DNA from: Rhodosalinus sp041685465
Lineage (GTDB): Bacteria > Pseudomonadota > Alphaproteobacteria > Rhodobacterales > Rhodobacteraceae
Direction: 5' to 3'
DNA length: 7,336 nt
Assembly (NCBI RefSeq): GCF_041685465.1
Contig: NZ_JAWLFS010000152.1
Coordinates: 1 to 7,336, forward strand
Made by a program: the position numbers and the translations under genes. Below, one piece after another: positions 1-6,225 of this stretch (its first letter is position 1; every line of letters starts with the position of its first letter). Under the pieces are notes generated by a model. It did not search any database, had not been told where the DNA came from, and saw nothing but the letters and a program-made list of their open reading frames with translations.

Positions 1-217
1 CTACAAAGCACGCCGCCGCTGGTCGCTCGTGATCCTGCTTGTCGGACTGCCGCTCTACATCATGGCGGCGGTCACGCTCGTGGGGTGGTTCGACCGGCCG
101 GGCATCCTCGTGGAGTTCCTGATCTACGCCGCGCTGGGCGTGATCTGGGCGTTTCCGCTCAAGTTCGTCTTCAAGGGCGTCGGGCAGGCCGATCCGGACG
201 CGCCCCCGGACGACTGA
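1..217 (+). CDS. DUF2842 domain membrane protein (5'-truncated)
   Basis: The frame is open from the left edge (first full codon TAC at 2-4) to a TGA at 215-217, giving 71 visible residues that begin YKARRRW. A GTG at 29 is in frame but lies inside the first hydrophobic helix, so the true start is upstream of the window, probably by only a few codons. Two hydrophobic segments are visible: residues about 8-28 (SLVILLVGLPLYI onward) and about 36-58 (the ILVEFLIYAALGVIWAFPLKF stretch), preceded by a basic KARRRW cluster. A short acidic tail ends in PPDD. This matches my memory of DUF2842, a small two-helix inner-membrane family of alphaproteobacteria with no known function. The positive N-terminal cluster suggests a cytoplasmic N-terminus. 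The next gene converges on it, so it is the last gene of its transcript. Confidence 0.85.
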   Translation, partial: YKARRRWSLVILLVGLPLYIMAAVTLVGWFDRPGILVEFLIYAALGVIWAFPLKFVFKGVGQADPDAPPDD

Positions 218-405
218 GGCGCGGCGGCGCTCGGGCCGGTCATCGGTGCGCGGGGCGGTCGGGGACCACCGTCGCGCGATGGCCGGCAGTCCGCGCCGAT
301 TGGCCGATCCGCTCTCCCCCGTCGCCGCCGTCTGACGCCGCGTCTCTCCATCGCGCGGGCCGGGTGCCACAATGGGCGCGCGCGCCGCCCTGCACGGCGC
401 CAGCC

Positions 406-435
406 CCCGGCCCTCAAGATCCCGGCCCTCAAGAT
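406..435. repeat. 15-bp perfect tandem duplication
   Basis: CCCGGCCCTCAAGAT occurs twice back to back, at 406-420 and 421-435, with no mismatch. It ends five bases before the left arm of the hairpin at 441-470. The likeliest origin is slippage or a small duplication in non-coding DNA. No function is evident. Confidence 0.85.
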
Positions 436-440
436 GCGGC

Positions 441-470
441 AACGGCGCCCGGTCCTGTCCGGGCGCCGTT
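441..470. terminator. Perfect 12-bp hairpin, likely bidirectional terminator
   Basis: The left arm AACGGCGCCCGG (441-452) and right arm CCGGGCGCCGTT (459-470) are exact reverse complements around a six-base loop, TCCTGT. The hairpin sits between two converging genes, 223 bases after the DUF2842 stop and 69 bases beyond the stop of the large minus-strand gene. There is no long T-tract on either side; only the AA/TT at the stem base is present. Strong GC stems with weak U-tracts are common among terminators of GC-rich bacteria. The symmetric sequence would fold in RNA from either strand, so it may serve both genes. Confidence 0.7.
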
Positions 471-539
471 CCGCGTGATCGGCACGAAATGCGGCGTGGA
501 GGGGCGGCGGCCGAAACCGTCCCGCCTGTGGGGTGATCT

Positions 540-3374
540 TCAGCCCGCCGCGCGGTCGTCGGGCCGGTAGCCGATGTCGCCCGAGACGGTAAAGCGCCCG
601 CCGCGCAGCTTCTCGATCTTGCCGGTGCGGATGAGCTGGCCGAAGTGGCGCAGCCCGTCCTCCCGGGTGAAGTCGGCCGCACCGCTCTCGCGGACGATCT
701 TCATGAGTTGCGGGCGCGAAAAGTAGTCGTGCCGCTCGACGAAGGAGAGATAGGCCGCCGCCGCCTCCAGCAGCTCGGGCAGGTCGCGCGCGCCCTGGGC
801 ACGGGCGAAGGCCTCGAAGCCGCCCGCCTCCGCCTCGGCGTGGCGCGGCGCTTCGTCGCGCGGCCGGGCGATGCGGCGGGGCTGCACGGGCGCGGAGGCC
901 GCCTCCGCGCCGGGCATGTCCACGCGCTGCTCGGCCACAAGCTTGAGCGGCGCCGGGCGCGGCTCCTCGGGGCGCGGGGTGCGCGCAGCGCCGGCCCCGG
1001 GGCGGCGCGGGCGTACCGCGTCGGCGAGGTCCTCGCGGTAGGGGTCGGCCTCCGACTCGGCCGGCGCGCTCCGTGCGAGCTTGCGGTCGGCCCGCGTCGC
1101 CGCGACCGCGGCGCGCAGATGCGCGAGCGCGCTGCGCCGGCGGGTGCTCTCGGGCCGTTCCATCTCGGTCTCGGCCTCGTTCATCAGGCGCGAGACATCG
1201 TCGGCGCCGTTGCCCTCCGGCTTTTCCGAGAGCGCAGCATGCGCCTCGCTGCCCTGTCTGACGGTGCGACGCGCCGCGGCGCGGATCGCCGCGTCCTCCG
1301 CGGCCGGGTCGACCTCCGGTTCCGGGGCCGCCGCGCCGGTTGCTTCGGGGCGTGCCTCCGCGTCCCCGGCCGGATCGGCGATGCTCGCCGGTTCGGCCGC
1401 ATCTCCGGCTTCGGCTTCCGGCGCCGGGGCCTCCTCGGCCGGCGCGCTTGGCGCCGCGTCCTCGGTGTCAGGTGCCTCGACTGCGCCTGCGGTGTCGCGC
1501 GCGTCCGTCGCCGTTTCGGTCGCGGGCTGCGCGCCGTCACGTGCCGGGTCTTGTACGTCGCCGGCCTCGGCCTCTTCGGTCGGGGCCGTTGGCGCTGCCT
1601 CTTCCGCGGCGCGATCGGGGACCGCGCGCGTCGCTTCGAGTTCGGCCTCGATCGCGCGGAGCTCGGCTGCGAGGTCCGCCTCGTCTTCCGGGGGCAGGGT
1701 CGAGCGGTGGGCCGCGGCCGGGCCGGTGGCGGCCCGTGGTGCATCGGCCGCCTCCGCCGCCCTGGACATGCCGCGCCGGTCAGCCGCTGCCGCGTCTTCG
1801 CCGGGGGCGGCGATGGGGCGCTCCGGCGCGTCCGCGGGGCCGGGCACGCCGTCTTCGGGCGCGTCGTCTTCCACCGAGGCGGGCGCGCTGTCTTCGGTCA
1901 CCGTGTCGTCACCGGTGCTCCCGCGTGCGGGCGAGGTCCCGTCGTCGACCGGGATGTCCGGCGTCGCGGGGGCGTCGGCCGGGGCCTCCGGTTCGGTGGG
2001 CGCTGCGTCGGGCGTGTCGGACGGGCGGGCGTGCTCCGGTGCGACACCGGGCTGCGCCATGTCGACGCCGCCCGCGGTCGGCCGGGTGTCCTCCGCCTGC
2101 CGCGAGACGGATGCGCCGGGGGTCTCCGGCTGCGCGGCAGCCTCGGCGTCCGGGTGCGACGGCTCTGCCGGCCCATCCTGCACCGCGTCGGCGGCCGCGC
2201 CCGCCTCCTCGGCCCGTGCCGGGGCGGCGGCGACCGTGCTGTCCGGATCAGGCGCTTGGGACGGCGTGTCGGCCTCGGCCCGCGCCTCGTCGCTGCCGGC
2301 CCGTGCAACCACGGCGCGGATACGCTGAAGCTTGGCCGCCATGGAGGCGGAGAACGTTGCCGCCGACGCGGACGCCGCTGTCGGTGCGCCGGTCGCCTCG
2401 GGTGTCGGCGTCCGGGGCGCCGCGGGGCGGTCGAGGGGCGCGATCTCGGGCAGTTCGGGCGCCTCCGCTGCCGGCGCCGGCTCGGTTTCCGGCGGCTGTT
2501 CCGGCGCCATCTCGGTCGCCTGGGCAAGGTCCGTGACGGTGTCCGGGGCCGAGTCGGGGTCCGAGTGGGGGGCCGCGCCGGCATCCGGGAGGGCTTGTGC
2601 GCTCTCGGTCGTCGAACCGGGTGCCGCGTCCTCGGGTTCGGCCGTCTCGGCGGTGTCGGGCGACGGGCCGGGCCCGGCCTGCGCGTCGTCGGAGGGGACG
2701 GTGGCCGGCATTTCCGGCCCCGCCCCGATCTCTGGGGGCGTGTCCTCGGCCGGATCCTGCGTCGTGGCGCGGCTCATCGCCGCCATGGTCGAATCGAAGC
2801 CGGCCTCGGGCGTCTCTTCGATGAGGTCGGCGACGCCGCGCTCGGAGGCGGGCGCGGCGTAGGTCGCGGCTTCGGGCGCCGGCGCCGTGTGTTCGTCAGC
2901 CGCCGCGGGCGCATGCCGGGCCTCGGTTGCCGTCTGCGCCGCCGGCGGGCCCTGCGTGCCCATGGGCGCGGGGGACGCCTCTGCCGGCGTGGCGGTTTCG
3001 GGTTCAGGCTCGGGCTCTGGCTCGGGCTCGGGCTCTGGCTCGCGTTCGGGCGGGGGCGTCACGCTGGCGGCGGGGGCCGGCGCGGCGGGCTGCTGCGCCG
3101 GGGGCTGAGTGCCCGCGGCGAGGGAGGGCCGCAGAACGATGCCGCCTTCCTCGGTCCGGGCCTCGACGCGCCGGGCGATCTCACGCTCGGCGATGCGGGC
3201 GAGCATCTCGGCGTCGGGGGTGGGCGGTTCGGCGCCGAAATAGCGGTCGTCGGCGGCGAGATCGCGGAAATACTCGGCGATCGCCTTCATCGTCTCGAAG
3301 GACTCGTCGAACCCCTCCAACGTGCAGGAGAAGGTGCCGTAGGAGACGGTGAGGATCTTGTTGCTGCTAACCAT
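540..3374 (-). CDS. Large Ala/Pro/Glu-rich protein of unknown function with conserved-looking ends
   Basis: The 944-residue reading starts at the ATG at 3374 (MVSSNKILTV). The frame stays open upstream to 3713, but that stretch is antisense to thiN and looks non-coding, so I rejected the longer start. The ribosome binding site is weak (GAGCG-like). Three parts are visible. Residues 1 to about 85 are an ordered-looking domain with a short beta segment, the GFDESFETMKAIAEYFRDL helix and an AEMLARIAEREIARRVEA helix. Residues about 86-850 are a low-complexity Ala/Pro/Glu/Asp/Thr linker with almost no aromatic residues and no Trp or Cys seen. It includes a Pro-Glu run (109-126), a possible helix (341-360) and a basic helical island (about 722-767). 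Residues about 850-936 are ordered, with FSRPQLMKIVRESG and GKIEKLRGGRF motifs. There is no signal peptide or membrane helix, so it should be cytoplasmic. I recall similar proteins in Rhodobacteraceae, labelled hypothetical or, doubtfully, CheA-like; no kinase motifs are present. Confidence 0.85.
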   Translation of the reverse strand: MVSSNKILTVSYGTFSCTLEGFDESFETMKAIAEYFRDLAADDRYFGAEPPTPDAEMLARIAEREIARRVEARTEEGGIVLRPSLAAGTQPPAQQPAAPAPAASVTPPPEREPEPEPEPEPEPEPETATPAEASPAPMGTQGPPAAQTATEARHAPAAADEHTAPAPEAATYAAPASERGVADLIEETPEAGFDSTMAAMSRATTQDPAEDTPPEIGAGPEMPATVPSDDAQAGPGPSPDTAETAEPEDAAPGSTTESAQALPDAGAAPHSDPDSAPDTVTDLAQATEMAPEQPPETEPAPAAEAPELPEIAPLDRPAAPRTPTPEATGAPTAASASAATFSASMAAKLQRIRAVVARAGSDEARAEADTPSQAPDPDSTVAAAPARAEEAGAAADAVQDGPAEPSHPDAEAAAQPETPGASVSRQAEDTRPTAGGVDMAQPGVAPEHARPSDTPDAAPTEPEAPADAPATPDIPVDDGTSPARGSTGDDTVTEDSAPASVEDDAPEDGVPGPADAPERPIAAPGEDAAAADRRGMSRAAEAADAPRAATGPAAAHRSTLPPEDEADLAAELRAIEAELEATRAVPDRAAEEAAPTAPTEEAEAGDVQDPARDGAQPATETATDARDTAGAVEAPDTEDAAPSAPAEEAPAPEAEAGDAAEPASIADPAGDAEARPEATGAAAPEPEVDPAAEDAAIRAAARRTVRQGSEAHAALSEKPEGNGADDVSRLMNEAETEMERPESTRRRSALAHLRAAVAATRADRKLARSAPAESEADPYREDLADAVRPRRPGAGAARTPRPEEPRPAPLKLVAEQRVDMPGAEAASAPVQPRRIARPRDEAPRHAEAEAGGFEAFARAQGARDLPELLEAAAAYLSFVERHDYFSRPQLMKIVRESGAADFTREDGLRHFGQLIRTGKIEKLRGGRFTVSGDIGYRPDDRAAG
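2997..3050. repeat. Hexanucleotide repeat encoding a Pro-Glu run
   Basis: Nine consecutive six-base units run from 2997 to 3050 on the plus strand. They are variants of CTCGGG (TTCGGG, TTCAGG, CTCGGG, CTCTGG, CTCGCG). Read on the minus strand they encode eight Pro-Glu pairs and one Arg-Glu pair, at residues about 109-126 of the large protein. The units differ mostly at silent positions, so the array is degenerate. Gain or loss of units would keep the reading frame. Confidence 0.8.
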
Positions 3375-3510
3375 CGGACGCTCGCTTGCTCTATGCGCAA
3401 CGGGGTGTTTACCAGCCGTGCCCAGCCGAAAGTTGCCCGAATCCGTGCTCACTACCGTATCATTTCGTGGCCACTTTGTGGCGGGTTTCCCGAACAGGGG
3501 GTAAATGCCG
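3375..3510. promoter_or_regulatory. Divergent intergenic promoter region
   Basis: These 136 bases separate the start of the large minus-strand gene from thiN and must hold the promoters of both. They are visibly richer in A/T than the flanking genes. For thiN, a TTGCCC at 3433-3438 and a TATCAT at 3458-3463 (19-base spacing) form a plausible but imperfect sigma-70 pair. That would place the transcript start near 3470. A small hairpin, GCCAC-TTT-GTGGC, spans 3470-3482 and would lie at the very 5' end of the thiN transcript. No convincing promoter was found for the minus-strand gene, and there is no sign of a TPP riboswitch (THI box). Confidence 0.4.
3496..3501 (+). promoter_or_regulatory. Ribosome binding site deciding the thiN start
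   Basis: AGGGGG lies three bases before the ATG at 3505 and nine bases before the in-frame ATG at 3511. Three bases is too close for normal initiation, so the second ATG is the better choice. Confidence 0.6.
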
Positions 3511-4209
3511 ATGACCGACGGGATTGTTGCGCCTCTGTTTACGGCCGAGGTGCCCGTGACTCTGATCGGCGCCGGCGCGGCGCCCGACGAGGACATCGCC
3601 GCGGCGCGTGCGCATGCGCCACGCGTCGTGGCGGCCGACGGCGGCGCGGGCCGCGCGCTCGCTGCCGGGCTGATGCCCGAGGCCGTCTTCGGCGATTTCG
3701 ACAGCCTCGACACGGCGACGCGGCGTGCGCTGCCCGAGGATCGCCTGCATCATGTCCCCGAGCAGGAAACGACCGATTTCGACAAGGCATTGCGCCACAC
3801 CCTCGCGCCGCTGGTGCTCGGCGTGGGGTTTCTCGGGGCGCGGCTTGACCATCTTCTCGCCGCGCAGACGGTGCTCGCGCGCCGCGCCGACCGGCGGTGC
3901 CTCTTGATCGGGGGCGCGGATCTGGTCTTTCTCTGCCCGCCGGAGCTTTCGCTCGACCTCGACGCAGGGTGTCGCGTCTCGCTCTACCCGCTGGCGGAGG
4001 TGCGCGGGCGCTCGGAGGGTCTGTTCTGGCCGATCGACGGGCTGACCTTCGCGCCCGGCGGCGTGATCGGCACCTCGAACCGGGTGACCGAGGGACCGGT
4101 GCGCCTGTCCATGGCGGCGCCCGCGATGCTGGTGATCCTGCCGCGCGAGGCCCTCGGGGCGGCGGTCACGTCGCTGGCGGCGCCGGGGCCGGCGTGGCCC
4201 GCTCCCTGA
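3511..4209 (+). CDS. thiN: Thiamine pyrophosphokinase (thiamine diphosphokinase)
   Basis: The enzyme transfers pyrophosphate from ATP to thiamine, giving thiamine diphosphate and AMP (EC 2.7.6.2), in the cytoplasm. It is 232 residues from the chosen ATG (MTDGIV); an ATG two codons upstream is possible but too close to the Shine-Dalgarno sequence. Family motifs appear in the usual order: ADGG near residues 42-45, GDFDS at 61-65, TDFDKAL at 88-94 and GARLDH at 109-114. These belong to the catalytic and ATP/Mg-binding domain. The C-terminal half has the beta-rich thiamine-binding domain, with GLTFAPGG followed by GTSN at about 177-190. Length and order are normal for bacterial TPK, with no missing motif. 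It is divergent from the large unknown gene, and its last 44 bases overlap the 3' end of the opposing transporter gene. No other thiamine genes are in the window, so a role in salvage of thiamine is an inference. Confidence 0.93.
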   Translation: MTDGIVAPLFTAEVPVTLIGAGAAPDEDIAAARAHAPRVVAADGGAGRALAAGLMPEAVFGDFDSLDTATRRALPEDRLHHVPEQETTDFDKALRHTLAPLVLGVGFLGARLDHLLAAQTVLARRADRRCLLIGGADLVFLCPPELSLDLDAGCRVSLYPLAEVRGRSEGLFWPIDGLTFAPGGVIGTSNRVTEGPVRLSMAAPAMLVILPREALGAAVTSLAAPGPAWPAP

Positions 4210-5074
4210 AGACCACGTAGAGGCCGGAGGCCACGGTCACCGTGATCCCCGCCGCCGCCATCCCGTCGGGCAGGTCGCGGAAGAGGAGCCACCCGAAGGC
4301 CGTGGCGAAGGGGATCTCGAGATACTGCATCGGCGCGAGGGTCGAGGCCGGCGCGAAGCGCAGGCTCCAGGTCATCAGGAGGTGCCCCGCGGTGCCGAGC
4401 GCCCCGAGCAGCGCCAGAAGCGCGATCTCGCGCCCGCCGGGCACGACGAGTTCGGCCGGCGCGAGGTCGAGGACCGTGCCCAGCGCCAGCGCGGGCACGA
4501 GGAGCGCCACCCCCATCAGCCCGTTCACCGCCTGAAGCGCGACCGGCTCCGTCTCGCGCGCGATGGCACGGGTCACCAGCATGAAGGCCGCGAAGGAGAC
4601 CGCCACCCCGAGCGGCAGGAGCGCGGGCCAGCCGACCTCCTCGAAGCTCGGCCGGATCACCATGAGCGTGCCCGCGAAGCCCGCGCCGCAGGCCGAGAGG
4701 CGGCGCCAGCCCACCTCCTCGCCCATCAGGAGATGCCCGGCGAAGAGCAGCAGGAAGGGCATGACGAAGACGATGGCGATGGCGTCGGCGAGCGGCAGGT
4801 AGAGAAGGCTCGTGAACATGAGCCCGATGCCGGCGATGTGGATCGCCGCCCGCGCCCAGGCGAGGCGCAGCACCCGGCCCTCGAGCCGCAGGCTGCGCCC
4901 CGTGGCGCGCGAGAGCGGCACGAGGATCGCGGCCTGCGCGCCGAAGCGCACGAGAAGGAGCATCAGAAGCGGCACACTCGGCCCCAGAAGCTTCGCGATG
5001 CCGTCGGCCAGCGGTGCGAGCACGCAGAAGCCGAGCATCAGCAGCACGCCGAGAAAGGGCCGGTCGAGAGGCAT
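4166..5074 (-). CDS. EamA/DMT-family transporter (second gene of a tandem pair)
   Basis: This 302-residue inner-membrane protein of the drug/metabolite transporter superfamily has two EamA repeats, at roughly residues 7-141 and 152-288. About ten hydrophobic helices fit the usual 10-TM fold. Recognisable segments are LPLADAIAIVFVMPFL, the GEEVGWRR loop, VIRPSFEEVGW closing the first repeat, and LAPMQYLEI in the second. The substrate cannot be read from the sequence; relatives carry amino acids, nucleosides or other small metabolites, often as exporters. It closely resembles the upstream transporter at 5110-6054, which lies 35 bases away on the same strand, so the two are probably co-transcribed duplicates. 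Its start (ATG at 5074) has no clear Shine-Dalgarno sequence; coupling to the upstream gene or an internal start are possible. Its 3' end overlaps the end of thiN on the other strand by 44 bases. Confidence 0.9.
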   Translation of the reverse strand: MPLDRPFLGVLLMLGFCVLAPLADGIAKLLGPSVPLLMLLLVRFGAQAAILVPLSRATGRSLRLEGRVLRLAWARAAIHIAGIGLMFTSLLYLPLADAIAIVFVMPFLLLFAGHLLMGEEVGWRRLSACGAGFAGTLMVIRPSFEEVGWPALLPLGVAVSFAAFMLVTRAIARETEPVALQAVNGLMGVALLVPALALGTVLDLAPAELVVPGGREIALLALLGALGTAGHLLMTWSLRFAPASTLAPMQYLEIPFATAFGWLLFRDLPDGMAAAGITVTVASGLYVVFRERATPAPAPPAT

Positions 5075-5109
5075 CCGCGCAGGCTACGCCGCGCGCCGGG
5101 GGCGCGCAA

Positions 5110-6054
5110 TCACGTCGGCGGAAGCGGCCGGCGGCGAAGCGAGAGCTGCCGCTCGCGCGCGAAGACGTAAAGCCCCGAGGCCACGATCACCGCGACCCCG
5201 GTCCAGGTCAGCAGGTCGGGGAAGTCGCCGAAGATCCAGTAGCCGATCGCGGCTGCGGCCACGATCTCGAGATATTGCAGCGGCGCGATGGTCGCCGCGG
5301 GCGCGAGGCGCAGCGCGAAGCTGAGGAAGAGATGCGCGACGGTCGCCATGACGCCCACGCCGAGCAGCGTCCAGACGGCGAGGCCCGTGGGCCGTACCGG
5401 GTCGAGCGCGGCGACCCCGCTGCCCTCGAAGGCCCAGAGCGCCGGAAAGAGCGCCGCGCAGGCGGCCGTCGCGGTCCAGCCCTGCATCGCGATGGGATGG
5501 ATGCGCTGCGCCATGTGCCGCGTCATCACCATGTAGAAGGCCAGACAGACCGCCGTGCCGAGCGGCAGGAGCGCGACCGCGCCGAGTTCGTCGAAGCTCG
5601 GCTGGATGACGAGGAGAGCGCCGCCGAAGCCCACCGCGCAGGCGATGATTCGCCGCCGCCCCACCTCTTCGCCCAGGAGCACCGCGCCGAGCAGCGTCAG
5701 GATGAAGGGCTCCACGAAGAAGATCGCGATGGCGTTGGCGATCGGCATGAAGCGCAGCGCCGTGAAGAAGAGCGCCGTGCCCGCCATCAGGAGCAGCCCG
5801 CGCGCGAGATGCTGTCCCCAGTCGGCAAGGCTCGGCCAGCGCCCGAGGCCGAGGACCAGCGCGAGCGGGACCAGCACCGCGACCTGCACGCCGAATCGTG
5901 CCGCGACGATCTGCAGGACCGGCACCTCTTCCGGCGTCGCCTTGGCGAAGGCGTCCATCACCGGCGCCGTGAGCGTGAAGGCCACCACGCAGAGAATGCC
6001 CGCCACGGTGCCGTCGCGGGGCGCGGCCTGCGGATCTGCGGCGCTCTGTCCCAT
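5110..6054 (-). CDS. EamA/DMT-family transporter (first gene of a tandem pair)
   Basis: This 314-residue, roughly ten-helix inner-membrane carrier of the drug/metabolite transporter superfamily has EamA repeats at about residues 17-151 and 162-299. A short hydrophilic N-terminal tail (residues 1-15) and a basic C-terminal end (LSLRRRPLPPT) flank the membrane core. It shares many blocks with the downstream paralogue: ANAIAIFFVEPF against ADAIAIVFVMPF, GEEVGRRR against GEEVGWRR, VIQPSFDELG against VIRPSFEEVG, IAPLQYLEI against LAPMQYLEI, and VASGLYVFARER against VASGLYVVFRER. A good Shine-Dalgarno (AGGGA) six bases before the ATG supports the start at 6054. The substrate is unknown. It lies 171 bases downstream of sdaA on the same strand. 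Transport of an amino acid or related metabolite is possible but rests only on that context. Confidence 0.92.
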   Translation of the reverse strand: MGQSAADPQAAPRDGTVAGILCVVAFTLTAPVMDAFAKATPEEVPVLQIVAARFGVQVAVLVPLALVLGLGRWPSLADWGQHLARGLLLMAGTALFFTALRFMPIANAIAIFFVEPFILTLLGAVLLGEEVGRRRIIACAVGFGGALLVIQPSFDELGAVALLPLGTAVCLAFYMVMTRHMAQRIHPIAMQGWTATAACAALFPALWAFEGSGVAALDPVRPTGLAVWTLLGVGVMATVAHLFLSFALRLAPAATIAPLQYLEIVAAAAIGYWIFGDFPDLLTWTGVAVIVASGLYVFARERQLSLRRRPLPPT

Positions 6055-6060
6055 GCGTCG

Positions 6061-6065
6061 TCCCT
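6061..6065 (-). promoter_or_regulatory. Ribosome binding site of the first EamA gene
   Basis: Read on the minus strand, AGGGA precedes the ATG at 6054 with a six-base spacer. This normal spacing fixes the start. Confidence 0.6.
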
Positions 6066-6097
6066 AGCAGGTCGGCCGCGCGGCGGCGAGCGTTGTG

Positions 6098-6153
6098 GCC
6101 CCTTCGGGGCGGGGCCCTCGCCAGGGTCGCGCCGGCGCCCGGCCGGTGCCGGC
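6098..6153 (-). terminator. GC-rich inverted repeats after sdaA, possible terminator
   Basis: Two small hairpins lie between the sdaA stop and the next start. GCCCC-TTC-GGGGC spans 6098-6110. A larger one spans 6131-6153, with arms GCCGGCGCC and GGTGCCGGC around a five-base loop. The larger stem has nine pairs with one G-U when read as plus-strand RNA. In minus-strand RNA, the direction of sdaA, that pair becomes a C-A mismatch. Neither is followed by a T-tract, so termination is only a suggestion and read-through into the transporter genes remains possible. Confidence 0.3.
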
Positions 6154-6225
6154 TGCCAGAGCCCTCCGCGCTCGCGTGGGGTCGCGGTGTCCGGCCCCGA
6201 TATCCCGTGGCGCCGACCGCCCGCC

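Larger units (their letters stand above)
218..539. other. Convergent intergenic region, no gene seen
   Basis: This 322-base stretch lies between the 3' ends of two converging genes. Open frames cross it on both strands, but they are Arg/Pro/Ala-rich, resemble no family I know and run into the neighbouring genes in the wrong frame, so I treat them as by-products of GC-rich DNA. The only clear structure is at its right end: a 15-bp tandem repeat followed by a strong hairpin. Positions 218-405 show nothing I can name apart from short GC palindromes such as a 12-bp GC alternation at 375-386. I see no tRNA or other known RNA fold. Confidence 0.6.

Noticed and set aside
85..570. Open frames on both strands across the DUF2842 gene end and the intergenic region
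   Set aside because: They are Arg/Pro/Ala-rich, have no recognisable motif, overlap the DUF2842 coding frame or the terminator hairpin, and lack convincing start signals.
540..3374. Reading the large protein as a CheA chemotaxis kinase
   Set aside because: No HPt histidine motif, H/N/G ATP-binding boxes or CheW-like domain are visible. Such labels on similar proteins probably come from low-complexity matches.
3375..3510. TPP riboswitch upstream of thiN
   Set aside because: I do not see the conserved THI-box CUGAGA or ACCUGA-type segments, and the predicted leader of about 40 bases is too short to hold one.
3375..3713. A 113-codon upstream extension of the large minus-strand gene
   Set aside because: The extension covers the divergent intergenic region and the 5' end of thiN in antisense. 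Its sequence looks non-coding, while MVSSNKILTV at 3374 begins the ordered domain.
645..3848. A plus-strand open frame of more than 1000 codons antisense to the large unknown gene
   Set aside because: It is Arg/Gly-rich, shows no family motif and runs out of frame into thiN. The minus-strand frame has recognisable ordered ends and GC-rich third codon positions. Several frames are open here because Ala/Pro/Glu/Asp codons seldom create stops on the other strand.
4382..5170. A plus-strand open frame antisense to the first 700 or so bases of the transporter at 4166-5074
   Set aside because: Its product is a His/Arg/Glu-rich sequence typical of the antisense of a membrane-protein gene. The minus strand carries clear EamA motifs.
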